Counted from the first letter of the stretch, positions 32,684-45,513 are shown. The stretch is 64,000 bases of DNA from Cellulosimicrobium marinum (GCF_020551945.1 NZ_JAJBZH010000004.1:321353-385352); one strand, 5' to 3'. Program-made: numbers and translations. The notes: generated by a model not told the origin, from the sequence alone.

Positions 32684-34218
32684 GGCGTCCTGTCGTTCGG
32701 TGCGTGCTCGGTCGGTGCGTGGTCGGTCGATGGGGCTTCCGTCCGCGCGGGCGCCGTGGGCGCCGTGGGCGCTGCGGGCAGGGCGCCCGACGGCGCGGGG
32801 CTACCCGGCGCGGGGGCGCCCGGCACGGGGAGGGTGAGGTGGACGCGGAACCCGCCGCCCGGGCGTGGTCCGACGGCGACCCGGCCGCCGAAGAGGGCGG
32901 CGCGCTCCCGCATCCCGAGCAGCCCGAACCCGCCGGGCGCGGAGGGTTCGCCGTGGCGGACGGCGTCGCCCGGACGTGCGCCCTCACCAGGACGCGGGGA
33001 CGGCTGGGCGGCGGCGCCGCGCCCGTCGTCGTCGACCTCGAGGTCGAGGGTGGTCGGTCCCCAGCGCACGACGACCGTGACCTTCGGGTCGGGTCCGGCG
33101 TGCTTGAGCACGTTGGTCAGCGCCTCCTGGCACACGCGGTACACGGTGAGGCCGACCCCCGGGGGCAGCGGGCGAGGCTGACCGACGCGCACGAGCGAGA
33201 CCCGCAGGCCGCTGTCCCGGACCTGGGCGACGAGGGTCTCGAGGTCGGCGGTGTCGGGCTGCGGTGCCCGTTCGAGGGCGTCCGGCACCGGCGCCCCGTT
33301 CGGGGAGCCGGCGTGCCCGACGGCGCGCGGCGGGCTCCCGGGAGGGCCTCCGGGCGCGCTGCCCGGCAGGGCCCCGGGCGGGCTCCCGTTCGGGCCGGCC
33401 AGATCCGGTGCCGGCCGTGGCGCCTCGGCACGCAGCACGCCGAGGAGGCGGCGCATGTCGGCGAGCGCCGCCCGCCCCGTCTCGGACACGGTCGCCAGGG
33501 CGCGCTGCGCGGCGGCGGGGTCGTGCGCCGCGGCGTACCGACCGCCGTCGGCCTGGGCGATGACGACCGACAGGGAGTGGGCGACGATGTCGTGCATCTC
33601 GCGCGCGATGCGGGCCCGTTCGGCGGCGGTCGCGATCCGCGCCTGCTGGTCGCGCTCCACCTCGAGGCGCTCGGCGCGGTCGACGAGCGCGGCGATGGTC
33701 TCGCGGCGGGAGCGCCGGACGAGGCCGAACGCCCACACGGCGAGGAAGGTGACGCTCCCGAACGCGGTCGTGAAGAACACCATCGTGGCGAGGTCGACGA
33801 GCCGCCCCGACTGCAGCCCGAGCGCGGTCCCGAGGACGAGCGCCCCGGCGAGGGAGGACACGATCGCGGTGCGGTGCGCCCAGCGTGGCCCGTACACCGT
33901 GACGGAGTACAGCGCGACGAGCACCGCGAGGTCGGCGGGCAGCAGGAGCAGGTAGCCCGCGAGCAGGTGGGTCAGGGCGACGGCGAACACGGTCACGGCG
34001 GACGCGACGGGGTGCGTGCGGCGCCACGGCAGGGGCGCGAGCAGGAGCGCCGCCCAGACCATGCCCCAGCCGTAGTGGGTCGTGAAGCCGGCGCCCCCGT
34101 ACGTCGAGAACGCCGCGGAGAGGGGGACGACGACCACCGCGACGACCAGCGTGGCGACGAGGTCGACGCCGAACCGGTGCTGCTCGGACCACTGTCCGAG
34201 GCGTGCGTACCACCCCAT
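32680..34218 (-). CDS. NarL-type sensor histidine kinase (HisKA_3)
   Basis: A 512-residue membrane kinase. Five or six N-terminal helices (to about residue 170) form a DUF7134-like sensor without an external domain. The dimerisation helix carries phosphoacceptor His209 in RARIAREMHDIVAHSLSVVIAQADGGR. The ATPase has VCQEALTNVLKHAG, LEVDDDGRG and GGFGLLGMRERAALFGG. A Pro/Gly-rich insertion of about 50 residues (GPNGSPPGALPG to PVPDALERAP) separates these, and another Pro/Ala/Thr-rich tail ends the protein; both are low-complexity and fast-evolving. Partner of the response regulator it overlaps. Confidence 0.93.
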   Translation of the reverse strand: MGWYARLGQWSEQHRFGVDLVATLVVAVVVVPLSAAFSTYGGAGFTTHYGWGMVWAALLLAPLPWRRTHPVASAVTVFAVALTHLLAGYLLLLPADLAVLVALYSVTVYGPRWAHRTAIVSSLAGALVLGTALGLQSGRLVDLATMVFFTTAFGSVTFLAVWAFGLVRRSRRETIAALVDRAERLEVERDQQARIATAAERARIAREMHDIVAHSLSVVIAQADGGRYAAAHDPAAAQRALATVSETGRAALADMRRLLGVLRAEAPRPAPDLAGPNGSPPGALPGSAPGGPPGSPPRAVGHAGSPNGAPVPDALERAPQPDTADLETLVAQVRDSGLRVSLVRVGQPRPLPPGVGLTVYRVCQEALTNVLKHAGPDPKVTVVVRWGPTTLDLEVDDDGRGAAAQPSPRPGEGARPGDAVRHGEPSAPGGFGLLGMRERAALFGGRVAVGPRPGGGFRVHLTLPVPGAPAPGSPAPSGALPAAPTAPTAPARTEAPSTDHAPTEHAPNDRTP

Positions 34219-34311
34219 GCTCCACAGCCTAGGCAGGGCCGGCCGTCGGGACCTCCGTCCCTGGTCGGACCTCGTTCACGACACGATGGGACCGAAGTCG
34301 TACGAATGCCC

Positions 34312-34317
34312 TAGCAT
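34312..34317 (+). promoter_or_regulatory. Candidate -10 box of the OmpR-type regulator gene
   Basis: TAGCAT ends 6 nt before the ATG at 34324 and no ribosome site is present, pointing to a leaderless transcript. Confidence 0.5.
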
Positions 34318-34323
34318 GAGCGA

Positions 34324-35007
34324 ATGACCCACGTACTGCTAGCGGAGGACGACCCGGCGATTGCCGAACCTTTGGCACGTGCGCTCACTCGTGAGGGTTA
34401 CAACGTCGTCGTCCAAGGAACAGGTCAAGGAGCGATCGACTCCGCCGGCGGTGCGGACATCGTCGTCCTCGACCTGGGCCTGCCGGACATGGACGGGCTC
34501 GACGTCGCACGCGAGATCCGTCACAAGGGTCTCACCACGCCGGTGCTCGTGCTCACCGCCCGGGCGGACGAGGTGGACCTCGTCGTCGGGCTCGACGCCG
34601 GCGCCGACGACTACGTGACGAAGCCGTTCCGCCTCGCCGAGCTGCTCGCGCGCGTGCGGGCGCTGCTGCGCCGAAGCCACGGGGAGCCGGGCGACGAGGA
34701 GGAGCTCACCGCCCAGGACGTGCGCGTCGACGTGTCGGCGCACCGCGCGTTCCAGGGCGAGCGCGAGCTCCACCTGACGACGAAGGAGTTCGAGCTGCTG
34801 CGCGTCCTCGTCGCGAGCGCGGGGTCCGTGGTGGTCCGCGACGCGCTCATGCGCGACGTGTGGGGCTCGGAGCCGGTCGGGTCGACGAAGACCCTCGACA
34901 TGCACGTGTCCTGGCTGCGTCGCAAGCTCGGCGACGACGCCAACGCGCCGCGCTACATCTCGACGGTCCGCGGTCTCGGGTTCCGGTTCGAGACCGGGGA
35001 GAGCTGA
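34324..35007 (+). CDS. OmpR-family response regulator
   Basis: A 227-residue regulator: receiver with LLAEDDPAIA, phosphoacceptor Asp50 in DIVVLDLGLPDMDG, VLTARADEVD and DDYVTKPFRLAELLARVRALLRR, then a winged helix with LTTKEFELLRVLVASAGSVV, TLDMHVSWLRRKLGD and ISTVRGLGFRFE. It is followed 32 bp later by a histidine kinase gene. The pair sits immediately before GtrA and purK. The stimulus is unknown. The initial 40 codons are less GC-rich than the surroundings (for example attgccgaacctttg), which may reflect the leaderless start. Confidence 0.93.
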   Translation: MTHVLLAEDDPAIAEPLARALTREGYNVVVQGTGQGAIDSAGGADIVVLDLGLPDMDGLDVAREIRHKGLTTPVLVLTARADEVDLVVGLDAGADDYVTKPFRLAELLARVRALLRRSHGEPGDEEELTAQDVRVDVSAHRAFQGERELHLTTKEFELLRVLVASAGSVVVRDALMRDVWGSEPVGSTKTLDMHVSWLRRKLGDDANAPRYISTVRGLGFRFETGES

Positions 35008-35039
35008 CCGTCCGCCGGGCGACGGGGTCGAGGAGCAGC

Positions 35040-36365
35040 GTGCGTCGCAGGATGCTGCAGGCCACGGTGGCGGCGGTCGCCGTGGCCGTCATCCTGCTGG
35101 GGTTCCCGTTGGCGTTCTTCGGGGCGCAGTTCGTCCTCCAGGGCGAGGCCGACGACGTGCAGTCCCGTGCCGACCGGCTCTCGGCCCGCATCGACCAGCG
35201 TCTGGGGAACGACGAGGAGATCCCGGACGTCATCATCGAGAACGCGGTACAGGCGTCGACCACGGAGATCCCGGCGACGGTGTACGTCCAGCTGCCGGAC
35301 GGCACCCAGCTCCGCGCCGGCGACGAGGTGACGGGCCGGGAGATCCGGCGGACCGCGTCGTCGGAGTCCGGCGCGATCGTCACGGTGGCGATCTCGTACT
35401 GGTCGGCCTACTGGACGGCCGCGCAGATCGTCGTCCTCGTGGTCGCCGCGTCCGTGATCGCGTTCGCGGCGGGCATCGTCATGGCGGTGTGGCAGGCGAA
35501 CCGGCTCTCGGCGCCCCTCGTGTACCTCGCGGCGTCGGCCGAGCAGCTCGGGTCCGGGCAGGTCCGGCCGCGCCTGGAACCGTCGGGGGTCGAGGAGATC
35601 GACCTCGTCGCGGCGGAGCTGGCGCGCAGCTCGGACCGTCTCGCGGGGCGTCTGGCCGCCGAGCGGCAGTTCGCCGCCGACGCGTCGCACCAGCTCCGCA
35701 CGCCGCTCACCGCGCTGAGCATGCGCCTGGAGGAGATCTCGCTGGCGTCGGACGACGCCGCCGTCCAGGAGGAGGCGCGCATCTCGCTGGAGCAGGTGGA
35801 GCGGCTGGTGGGCGTCGTCGACGACCTGCTGGCGTCCTCGCGCCGGGCGCAGGGCGGCACCACCGAGGCGGTCGACCTGCTCGACGTGGTGCGCCAGCAG
35901 GAGGAGGAGTGGGTGCCGACGTTCACGAAGGCCGGGCGCCGGCTCGTCGTGGACGTCCCCGCGAGCTTCCAGGTGCTCGCGACGCCGGGCGCGCTCGCCC
36001 AGGTCCTCGCGACGCTCATCGAGAACTCGCTCAAGCACGGCGGCGGGACGACGACCGTGCGCGCGCGCCCGTCGGGGACGAGCGGTGCCGTGGTGACCGA
36101 GGTGTCGGACGAGGGGCCGGGCGTCCCGGACGACCTCGCGCCGCGCATCTTCGAGCGGGAGGTCACGTCGGGCGCGGGCACGGGGCTGGGTCTCGCGCTG
36201 GCGCGCGACCTGGCGGCGGCCGACGGAGGGCGCCTCGAGCTGGCGCAGCGCAGGCCCCCGGTCTTCGCGTTGTTCCTCGCGGGCGTGCCGCGCCGCCTCG
36301 ACCCGCGCGTCGTGCTGCCGACCGGGACGGCCGTGCCGTCACGCCGTCGGCGTCGACGCCGGTGA
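35040..36365 (+). CDS. Sensor histidine kinase (HisKA type)
   Basis: A 441-residue membrane kinase. Two helices (about 8-32 and 126-152) flank a 90-residue extracytoplasmic sensor, followed by a HAMP-like region, the dimerisation helix with His217 in FAADASHQLRTPLTAL, and an ATPase with LATLIENSLKHGGG, VSDEGPGVPD and TGLGLALARDLAAADGG. GTG 35040 is preceded by GAGGAG. It is the partner of the OmpR-type regulator. The C-terminal tail ends in eight arginines. Its last 27 bp overlap the convergent GtrA gene. Confidence 0.92.
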   Translation: MRRRMLQATVAAVAVAVILLGFPLAFFGAQFVLQGEADDVQSRADRLSARIDQRLGNDEEIPDVIIENAVQASTTEIPATVYVQLPDGTQLRAGDEVTGREIRRTASSESGAIVTVAISYWSAYWTAAQIVVLVVAASVIAFAAGIVMAVWQANRLSAPLVYLAASAEQLGSGQVRPRLEPSGVEEIDLVAAELARSSDRLAGRLAAERQFAADASHQLRTPLTALSMRLEEISLASDDAAVQEEARISLEQVERLVGVVDDLLASSRRAQGGTTEAVDLLDVVRQQEEEWVPTFTKAGRRLVVDVPASFQVLATPGALAQVLATLIENSLKHGGGTTTVRARPSGTSGAVVTEVSDEGPGVPDDLAPRIFEREVTSGAGTGLGLALARDLAAADGGRLELAQRRPPVFALFLAGVPRRLDPRVVLPTGTAVPSRRRRRRR

Positions 36366-36839
36366 GGTCTCGTCCGCGCGGTCCGGTGCGGGCTCGCCCG
36401 TGAAGACGAGGTGCCGGTAGGCGACGTAGCGGAACGCCGTGCCGAGGACGAGACCCACGCCGTTCGCGGAGACGTTCTTGGCGAGCGGCGACGTGAGCCC
36501 GAGGACGTAGGTGGAGAACGCGAGGCAGCCCACGGCGATGAGCATGCCCCCGACGTTGACGACGACGAACGCCGTGAGCTCGCGCCCGCGGGTCTGGGTG
36601 CGGCGCGCCGCGAACGTCCAGTACCGGTTCCCGAGCCACGCGACGAGCGTCGCGACGGCGACGGAGACCACCTTGGCCGTGAGCGGCTTGTGGCCGAGGA
36701 CCTCGCCGGGGCCGAACTGCAGCAGGTTGAACAGGCCCAGGTCGACCACGTAGGCGACGGCCCCCACCGAGCCGAACTTGGCCAGCTCGCGCACACGGTC
36801 GCCGACACGTCGGCGTGCCTCGGGGGTGCTGCGGACCAT
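36339..36839 (-). CDS. GtrA-family membrane protein
   Basis: A 166-residue GtrA-like protein with four helices. The family pattern [20 protein letters not shown] starts the membrane part, [19 protein letters not shown] gives the conserved WLGNRYWTF, and the last helices include [21 protein letters not shown]. GtrA proteins flip or help transfer polyprenyl-linked sugars for wall glycans. A mycobacterial counterpart, Rv3277, also lies beside purK. Divergent from purK by 64 bp. Its 3' end overlaps the kinase gene. Confidence 0.9.
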   Translation of the reverse strand: MVRSTPEARRRVGDRVRELAKFGSVGAVAYVVDLGLFNLLQFGPGEVLGHKPLTAKVVSVAVATLVAWLGNRYWTFAARRTQTRGRELTAFVVVNVGGMLIAVGCLAFSTYVLGLTSPLAKNVSANGVGLVLGTAFRYVAYRHLVFTGEPAPDRADETSPASTPTA

Positions 36840-36903
36840 GCGGGCGAGCGTACCGGGCCCTCCTGGGAAGCCGGTGCGCCCGCAGGCACTAAGGTGGGTG
36901 CAC

Positions 36904-38142
36904 GTGGCAGCACCAGTGATCGCCGTGGTCGGCGGCGGACAGCTCGCACGGATGATGGCCCCCGCGGCCGGGGAGCTCGGCGTGCACCTGCGCGTGCTCG
37001 TCGAGTCGGACGGCACCTCCGCGGCCCAGGTGGTCGCGGACGCCCCCGTCGGCGCGGCGTCCGACGAGGCGGCGGTCCGCGCGCTCATCTCCCCGCCGGA
37101 GGGCGCGCCCGCGGACGTCCTCACCTTCGAGCACGAGCACGTCCCGAACGACCTGCTCACCGACCTCCTCGCGCACGGCACGCCCGTGCGCCCCGGGCCC
37201 GACGCCCTCGTCCACGCCCAGGACAAGATCGTCATGCGTCGCCGGCTCACCGAGCTCGGCGCGCCGTGCCCGCGATGGGCCGCCCTGCCCACCGAGCCCG
37301 ACGCCGCCCGGGCGGCCCTCGCGGACTTCCTCGCCCAGGTCGGCGGCGAGGCCGTCGTCAAGACGTCGCGCGGCGGCTACGACGGCAAGGGCGTGCGCGT
37401 CGTCGCGACGGCCCGCGGCGGGGCGGACGCGGTCGCGGAGTGGATCGACGCCGCCGCGGCCGGGGGACCCGCGCTCCTCGTCGAGGAGAAGGTGCCGTTC
37501 GTGCGCGAGCTCGCGGTCCTCGTCGCACGCCGCCCGTCGGGCGGTGCGGACGGGCGCGGCGAGGTGCGCACGTGGCCCGTCGTCGAGTCGATCCAGCGCG
37601 ACGGCGTGTGCGCGGAGGTGATCGCCCCCGCGCCCGGGCTCACCGAGGCCGAGGCCGAGCGCGCGCGCGACGCGGCCGTGCGCATCGCCGAGGGTCTCGG
37701 CGTCACGGGCGTCCTCGCCGTCGAGATGTTCGAGGTGGCGGGCGACGACGGCTCGCAGGTCCTCGTCAACGAGCTCGCGATGCGCCCCCACAACTCCGGT
37801 CACTGGACGATCGACGGCGCCGTGACGAGCCAGTTCGAGCAGCACCTGCGCGCGGTCCTCGACCTCCCCCTGGGCGACACGGCGCCCACGGCCCGCTGGA
37901 CGGTCATGGCGAACGTGCTCGGCTCGACGCTCGACCGCCTGACCGACGCCCTGCCCGACGTCCTGGGGGCCTTCCCCGACGCGAAGGTGAACCTCTACGG
38001 AAAGGACGTGCGGCCGGGACGCAAGCTCGGGCACGTCAACCTCAGCGGCGACGACCTGGACGACGTCCGCCGTCGTGCCCTCGCCGCGGCCGCGGTCCTG
38101 CGCGGCGAGCCCACCCCCGACGGCGAGGAGAGCCGAGCATGA
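36904..38142 (+). CDS. purK: N5-carboxyaminoimidazole ribonucleotide synthase
   Basis: A 412-residue ATP-grasp enzyme that carboxylates aminoimidazole ribonucleotide with ATP and bicarbonate in purine synthesis. It begins [22 protein letters not shown], continues with [11 protein letters not shown], the ATP-binding [17 protein letters not shown] and [15 protein letters not shown], and the metal region [35 protein letters not shown] 36904 follows AAGGTGGG at a suitable distance; a second GTG at 36898 is also possible. It overlaps purE by ATGA. Confidence 0.95.
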   Translation: MAAPVIAVVGGGQLARMMAPAAGELGVHLRVLVESDGTSAAQVVADAPVGAASDEAAVRALISPPEGAPADVLTFEHEHVPNDLLTDLLAHGTPVRPGPDALVHAQDKIVMRRRLTELGAPCPRWAALPTEPDAARAALADFLAQVGGEAVVKTSRGGYDGKGVRVVATARGGADAVAEWIDAAAAGGPALLVEEKVPFVRELAVLVARRPSGGADGRGEVRTWPVVESIQRDGVCAEVIAPAPGLTEAEAERARDAAVRIAEGLGVTGVLAVEMFEVAGDDGSQVLVNELAMRPHNSGHWTIDGAVTSQFEQHLRAVLDLPLGDTAPTARWTVMANVLGSTLDRLTDALPDVLGAFPDAKVNLYGKDVRPGRKLGHVNLSGDDLDDVRRRALAAAAVLRGEPTPDGEESRA

Positions 38143-38672
38143 GCGAGAACCCCGTCGTCGGCATCGTCATGGGGTCGGACTCGGACTGGCCCGTCATGCG
38201 GGCCGCCGCCGACGCCCTGGCCGAGTTCGACGTGCCCGTCGAGGTCGACGTCGTCTCCGCGCACCGGATGCCCGTCGAGATGATCGACTACGGCCGCACC
38301 GCCGCGGAGCGCGGCCTGCGCGTGATCGTCGCGGGCGCCGGGGGTGCCGCCCACCTCCCGGGCATGCTCGCCTCGGTCACCCCGCTCCCCGTGATCGGCG
38401 TGCCCGTCCCTCTCAAGCACCTTGACGGGATGGACTCGCTGCTGTCCATCGTGCAGATGCCCGCAGGCGTGCCGGTCGCGACCGTCTCCGTCGGGGGTGC
38501 GCGCAACGCGGGTCTTCTCGCGGCACGGATCCTCGCCTCCGGCACGGACGACGCCGCGGCTCGCCTGCGCGAGCGGATGGTCGCGTTCCAGGCCGACCTG
38601 GGCGACCAGGCACGCGCGAAGGGCGCACGGCTGCGCGCCGAGCACGCGGGGGACGCCTCGCCCGACGCCTGA
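38139..38672 (+). CDS. purE: N5-carboxyaminoimidazole ribonucleotide mutase
   Basis: A 177-residue class I PurE, which moves the carboxylate from N5 to C4 of the imidazole after PurK. Signature: [32 protein letters not shown] with the catalytic histidine, [25 protein letters not shown], and [23 protein letters not shown]. Translationally coupled to purK (4-bp overlap). Convergent with the LCP gene, 13 bp between stops and no hairpin in the gap. Confidence 0.95.
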   Translation: MSENPVVGIVMGSDSDWPVMRAAADALAEFDVPVEVDVVSAHRMPVEMIDYGRTAAERGLRVIVAGAGGAAHLPGMLASVTPLPVIGVPVPLKHLDGMDSLLSIVQMPAGVPVATVSVGGARNAGLLAARILASGTDDAAARLRERMVAFQADLGDQARAKGARLRAEHAGDASPDA

Positions 38673-38685
38673 CCGTCGCCCGCCG

Positions 38686-40119
38686 TCAGCCCGTCGGGAG
38701 GCCGCCGACCTGACCGGGCTCGAGGGAGCCGTCGCGGATGTCGGTCCAGAACTGCGGGGCCGTCTCGGGGTCGAGCTGGACCGTCGACCCGACGCCGCCC
38801 GGCCGGTAGTCGGGGTTGCCGATCGGGGGCGTGCCGGTGATCCCGTCGGGTCCGTTCGCGGACCGGAAGGCCAGCGCGAGCTTCCCCAGGTCGACGATGC
38901 CCGTGCTCTGGTCGACGGTCAGCGCGCCGAGACCGGCGTCGAGCAGCGAGACCTGGTCCCCGGGCCGCAGGACGATGCCCGGGTCGGCCGCCTTCGCGCT
39001 GATGGCGCCGATGACCTGGCGCTGTCGTTCCGCGCGCCCGATGTCGCCCTCGGGGTCCGAGTAGCGCATCCGGGAGAACGCGAGGGCGGTGTGCCCGTCG
39101 GCGACGTGGCAGCCCGCGGTCCAGACGAGCTCGCTGCGCGGGTCGTCGACGTCGTAGTCGAGGCAGAGCTCGACGCCGTCCAGGGCGTCCACGACTCCCT
39201 CGACGCCGCCGAAGCCCACCTCGACGTAGTGGTCGACGGTGAGGCCCGTGAGCTGCTCGACGGTCCGGACCAGGAGCGGGGCCCCGCCCCAGGCGTACGC
39301 GGAGTTGAGCTTGCTCGCACCGTTGTCCGGGATCTCGGCGTAGGTGTCGCGCGGGATGCTGATGAGGGCGACGGGGCCGCTCGCGGGCGCGTGGAGCAGC
39401 ATGATCGTGTCCGCCCGGGCACCCTCGGTGCCGTCCTCGCTGATGCCCTCGCCCCGCGCGTCGGACCCGGCGAGCAGGTACGTGTTCCCCGTGGTGCCCG
39501 GTGCGCCGGACAGCGCGTCGACGTGCTGGATCTTGCCGTTCGCCCAGACGAGCAGCCCGACGGGCCAGGCGAGCAGGCCGACGAGCACGACGCACGCCAC
39601 GAGGGCGGCGACCCGGCCCTTGCGCACCCGCAGCCGTCCGGGCGCCGCGGGACGGCCCGGCGTCGGCAGGTCACGGGAGGTGGGACGCGGGGTCCTGGGG
39701 CCGGCTCCCGCGGACCGCGACGAGGCGGGCACCGCGCGCGCGGAGCCGTGGGGCGAGGAGCTGACGCGGCGCGGCGCGGCGCCGCCCTGGGGTGCGCCGG
39801 ACCGAGGAGTGCCGTTCGCGGGCGGCACGGAACGAGGCGGGGACGCCGCCGGGGCGGAGGAGCGCGGCGACCGTGCCGGGCGGGCGGGGGGCGGCGTGCC
39901 CGCCCGGGCGGGCGTCACCGGGATCTCGCGGGAGGACTGCCGCCGGATGCGCGGCTCGGGGCGCGCGGCGTCGTCGGGCACGCTCCGGCGCGGTGTGGCG
40001 CGCTGGCCGCTGTTGCCCACGGAGATCGCGTCGTCGACGGACGACGGCCGTGGCGCGCGGCCGCCCTGGGGCGTGAAGCTCGGGGGGATGGAGCGCGGGT
40101 CGCGCGAGGAGTCCGACAT
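38686..40119 (-). CDS. LytR-CpsA-Psr (LCP) family glycan ligase
   Basis: A 477-residue LCP protein. Residues 1-165 are a cytoplasmic Pro/Arg/Ser-rich tail, one helix follows (VAALVACVVLVGLLAWPVGLLVWA), then the extracellular LCP domain with NTYLLAGSDARGE, the phosphate-binding arginine in RADTIMLLH, LISIPRDTYAEIP, AFSRMRYSDPEGDIGRAERQRQVIGAI. LCP enzymes transfer lipid-linked glycans onto peptidoglycan. It begins 6 bp after the stop of the second LCP gene, so the two form an operon. Rv3267 is a comparable LCP gene in the mycobacterial neighbourhood. Confidence 0.92.
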   Translation of the reverse strand: MSDSSRDPRSIPPSFTPQGGRAPRPSSVDDAISVGNSGQRATPRRSVPDDAARPEPRIRRQSSREIPVTPARAGTPPPARPARSPRSSAPAASPPRSVPPANGTPRSGAPQGGAAPRRVSSSPHGSARAVPASSRSAGAGPRTPRPTSRDLPTPGRPAAPGRLRVRKGRVAALVACVVLVGLLAWPVGLLVWANGKIQHVDALSGAPGTTGNTYLLAGSDARGEGISEDGTEGARADTIMLLHAPASGPVALISIPRDTYAEIPDNGASKLNSAYAWGGAPLLVRTVEQLTGLTVDHYVEVGFGGVEGVVDALDGVELCLDYDVDDPRSELVWTAGCHVADGHTALAFSRMRYSDPEGDIGRAERQRQVIGAISAKAADPGIVLRPGDQVSLLDAGLGALTVDQSTGIVDLGKLALAFRSANGPDGITGTPPIGNPDYRPGGVGSTVQLDPETAPQFWTDIRDGSLEPGQVGGLPTG

Positions 40120-40124
40120 GCCGC

Positions 40125-41405
40125 TCACCCGCACTGGGCGGTCTCGTCGGCGGCGGAGAACTCCTCCGTGCCCGCGTCCTTCGTCCGCACGGGTGCCGGG
40201 GTCTCCTCGGTGGTCGCGGCGTCGGACGGCTCGTCCTCCGTCGCGGACGGGGGTTCCGTGGCCTCGGCCGGCGCGTCGTCCGCCGGGGCGGGCGCGGCGG
40301 CGGCCGACGACGCCTCGGCGGGCTCGTCCGCCCGGATCCGCTCCCACAGCGAGTCCGCCTCGGAGGTCCACACGACCTTGTTGTCGGGATCCAGCGGGTC
40401 GGCGGCGTTGGGGACCGTCATGAAGGTGATGTTGCCACTGGTCGCGCCCCGGAGGCTGAAGGCGAGCCCGGCGAGGCTCGGGATGGACGCGAGGTTCTCG
40501 CTCATCGTGAGCGACTTCGTCCCCGCGTCGACGAACCCGTAGAGCTGACCGAGGTCCGTGAGGACGTTCTTCTCGAGCACCGTGCGCGCCATGGCGGCCA
40601 TGAGCTCCTGCTGGCGCCCGATCCGCTTGAGGTCCGACCCGTCGCCCATCCCGTAGCGGGCGCGCGCGAACCCGAGGGCGTCCGCGCCGTCGAGCGTCTG
40701 CCACCCCGCGGGGAGCACGAGGTCGGCCTTGGGGGAGTCGATCGCCTCGGGGATGCACATCTCGACCCCGCCGAGCGCCTCGATCATCTCCTGGAACCCC
40801 GCGAAGTCGACGACGACGAAGCCGTCCACGTACACGTCGGTCAGGGACTCGACCGTCGCCATGGTGCACGCCGCCGCCGACGCGATGTCCCCGCCGGCGG
40901 TCGCCCCGTTCGCGAACGCCGCGTTGAAGCGCGTGTTCACGGGGGCGGTCGTCCCGCCGCCGGTGACGTTGCACGCGGGGATGTCGACGCGCGAGTCGCG
41001 GGGGATCGAGATCATCTCCACGCGCGACCGGTCGGCCGAGACGTGCACGAGGACCGTGGTGTCGGAGCGCATGCCCTCGACCCCCTCGACCTCGTGGCCG
41101 TTGTCCCCGCCGCGCAGGTCCGAGCCGAGGACGAGGACGTTGAGGGGCTTGCCGGCGTTCGGGTCGTCCGGGTCCGGGGTCGACTGCTCCGGACGGTCGG
41201 TCAGCAGCGACTCGACGTCCGCGCGGCCGAGGTTGCCCTGGATGGCGTTCAGGGCCGACGCCCCGCCGACCACCCCGAAGGCGAGCGCTCCCGTGGCCAC
41301 CAGCCCGACGGCGCGCGCGACGGACCGGGTCCGCAGCGACCGTGCGTGCGCCGGACCACGGGACGGCGGGGTCGCCGCGGTGCGGGCACGGGTACGGGAC
41401 GTCAC
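40125..41405 (-). CDS. LytR-CpsA-Psr (LCP) family glycan ligase
   Basis: A 426-residue LCP protein, first of a two-gene operon. A short basic N-terminus and one helix (AVGLVATGALAFGVVGGASAL) lead to the LCP domain: NVLVLGSDLRGGDN, RSDTTVLVHVS, MISIPRDSRVDIP, ALGFARARYGMGDGSDLKRIGRQQELMAAMA. A C-terminal tail of about 60 residues rich in Ala, Glu, Pro, Asp and Thr follows, ending AQCG. Divergent from the glycosyltransferase genes with 119 bp between starts. It probably attaches a rhamnose/galactofuranose glycan to the wall; the exact polymer is not shown. Confidence 0.92.
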   Translation of the reverse strand: MTSRTRARTAATPPSRGPAHARSLRTRSVARAVGLVATGALAFGVVGGASALNAIQGNLGRADVESLLTDRPEQSTPDPDDPNAGKPLNVLVLGSDLRGGDNGHEVEGVEGMRSDTTVLVHVSADRSRVEMISIPRDSRVDIPACNVTGGGTTAPVNTRFNAAFANGATAGGDIASAAACTMATVESLTDVYVDGFVVVDFAGFQEMIEALGGVEMCIPEAIDSPKADLVLPAGWQTLDGADALGFARARYGMGDGSDLKRIGRQQELMAAMARTVLEKNVLTDLGQLYGFVDAGTKSLTMSENLASIPSLAGLAFSLRGATSGNITFMTVPNAADPLDPDNKVVWTSEADSLWERIRADEPAEASSAAAAPAPADDAPAEATEPPSATEDEPSDAATTEETPAPVRTKDAGTEEFSAADETAQCG

Positions 41406-41511
41406 GGGGAACGAGCATAGGCCGCACCTGCGCCGCGGCCGCGCGCGTGGCGGGCCGGTGGGGTGGAGGAGTTGTGTGGACCCGCCGTCCGGGCGGCACG
41501 ACGGGGTCCGG

Positions 41512-41517
41512 TAGCCT
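41512..41517 (+). promoter_or_regulatory. Candidate -10 box of the glycosyltransferase operon
   Basis: TAGCCT ends 7 nt before the GTG at 41525; with no ribosome site this suggests a leaderless transcript covering the two GT2 genes and possibly glf. Confidence 0.45.
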
Positions 41518-41524
41518 GCTCGAC

Positions 41525-44594
<3,070 letters not shown>

Positions 44595-44605
44595 CGTGCC
44601 GCCCG

Positions 44606-45430
44606 TCAGCCGGCGGTGACGCGCTCCGACTCGACGAGCCGGCGACGGGCGTCCGGGTCGAGCGCGGCCGCGCGGGCGGGGGAGAGCAGCACCACGGAGC
44701 CGCCCGTGGCGAGGACGGCGAGCACGGTGGCGAGCGTGGCGGCGACGTCGTCGCCGCCCGTCACGAGCGCCCGGGCGCCCGGCGGGGTCGGCGAGGCCGC
44801 GACGGCGGCCGTGACGAGGCCGGCGTGGGCGACGGGCGCGGGGGCTGCTCCGGTCCCGTGCACGACGGCGGGTGCGTCGGGCTCGACGGCCGGCACCCAT
44901 CCGAGCTGGTCGCCGTACGTCATGACGGCGGCGGCGGCGTCGACCGCCCCGCGGGGGAGGTCGCCGTCGTAGCGCCGGGCGAGGGCGGGGAGCGCGACCG
45001 CGACGAGGTCGGCGCGCGCCGTCGTCCACCGCGACGGCTCGGCCGTCACGACGACGTCCGGCCCGCTCCCGGCGGCGTCGTCGCCGAGCACGGCGGTCGC
45101 GCCCGCACGCCACGTGGCCAGCGCCCAGATCACGGTCCGCCAATTCACGGGAAGATCGATCGCGACCAGCGTGCCGGGTGCGGCGTCGAATTCCTCGACG
45201 AGCAGGTTCGTGGTCTTGTTCACCCAGTTCTCGAGGACGGCTCCGGAGAGCTCGACGCGCTCGCCGTCGTCCCCGTACCAGGTGAGGCGTGGGCGGCCCG
45301 GCTCGGTCGTGAGGAGTCGCAGCAGGTCAGCGACGTGTGCGGGGAGCGCTGCGGCGCTCGCGTCGGGTGCGGCGCCGGACGTCGCGGTGGTCGTGGGCCG
45401 GGGGGTGACGGGTCGGGGAGCGCTCTCCAT
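44606..45430 (-). CDS. TIGR03089 family protein
   Basis: A 274-residue actinobacterial protein resembling the N-terminal part of AMP-forming acyl-CoA ligases: RPRLTWYGDDGERVELSGAVLENWVNKTTNLLVEEFDAAPG and LPVNWRTVIWALATWRAGATAVL. The adenylation core motifs (A3, A8, A10) are absent, so it should not be a ligase. Function unknown. A homologue (Rv3268) is beside an LCP gene in Mycobacterium. It is divergent from whiB2; the intergenic region holds TGTGATA half-sites in both orientations. Confidence 0.85.
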   Translation of the reverse strand: MESAPRPVTPRPTTTATSGAAPDASAAALPAHVADLLRLLTTEPGRPRLTWYGDDGERVELSGAVLENWVNKTTNLLVEEFDAAPGTLVAIDLPVNWRTVIWALATWRAGATAVLGDDAAGSGPDVVVTAEPSRWTTARADLVAVALPALARRYDGDLPRGAVDAAAAVMTYGDQLGWVPAVEPDAPAVVHGTGAAPAPVAHAGLVTAAVAASPTPPGARALVTGGDDVAATLATVLAVLATGGSVVLLSPARAAALDPDARRRLVESERVTAG

Positions 45431-45513
45431 GGCACCACCCTAGAACGTGTGATAAGCGTCCGGACATGTCGTGATTTCACCCCTCGGCCTCCGCGGGCCT
45501 ATCACATTTCGGC

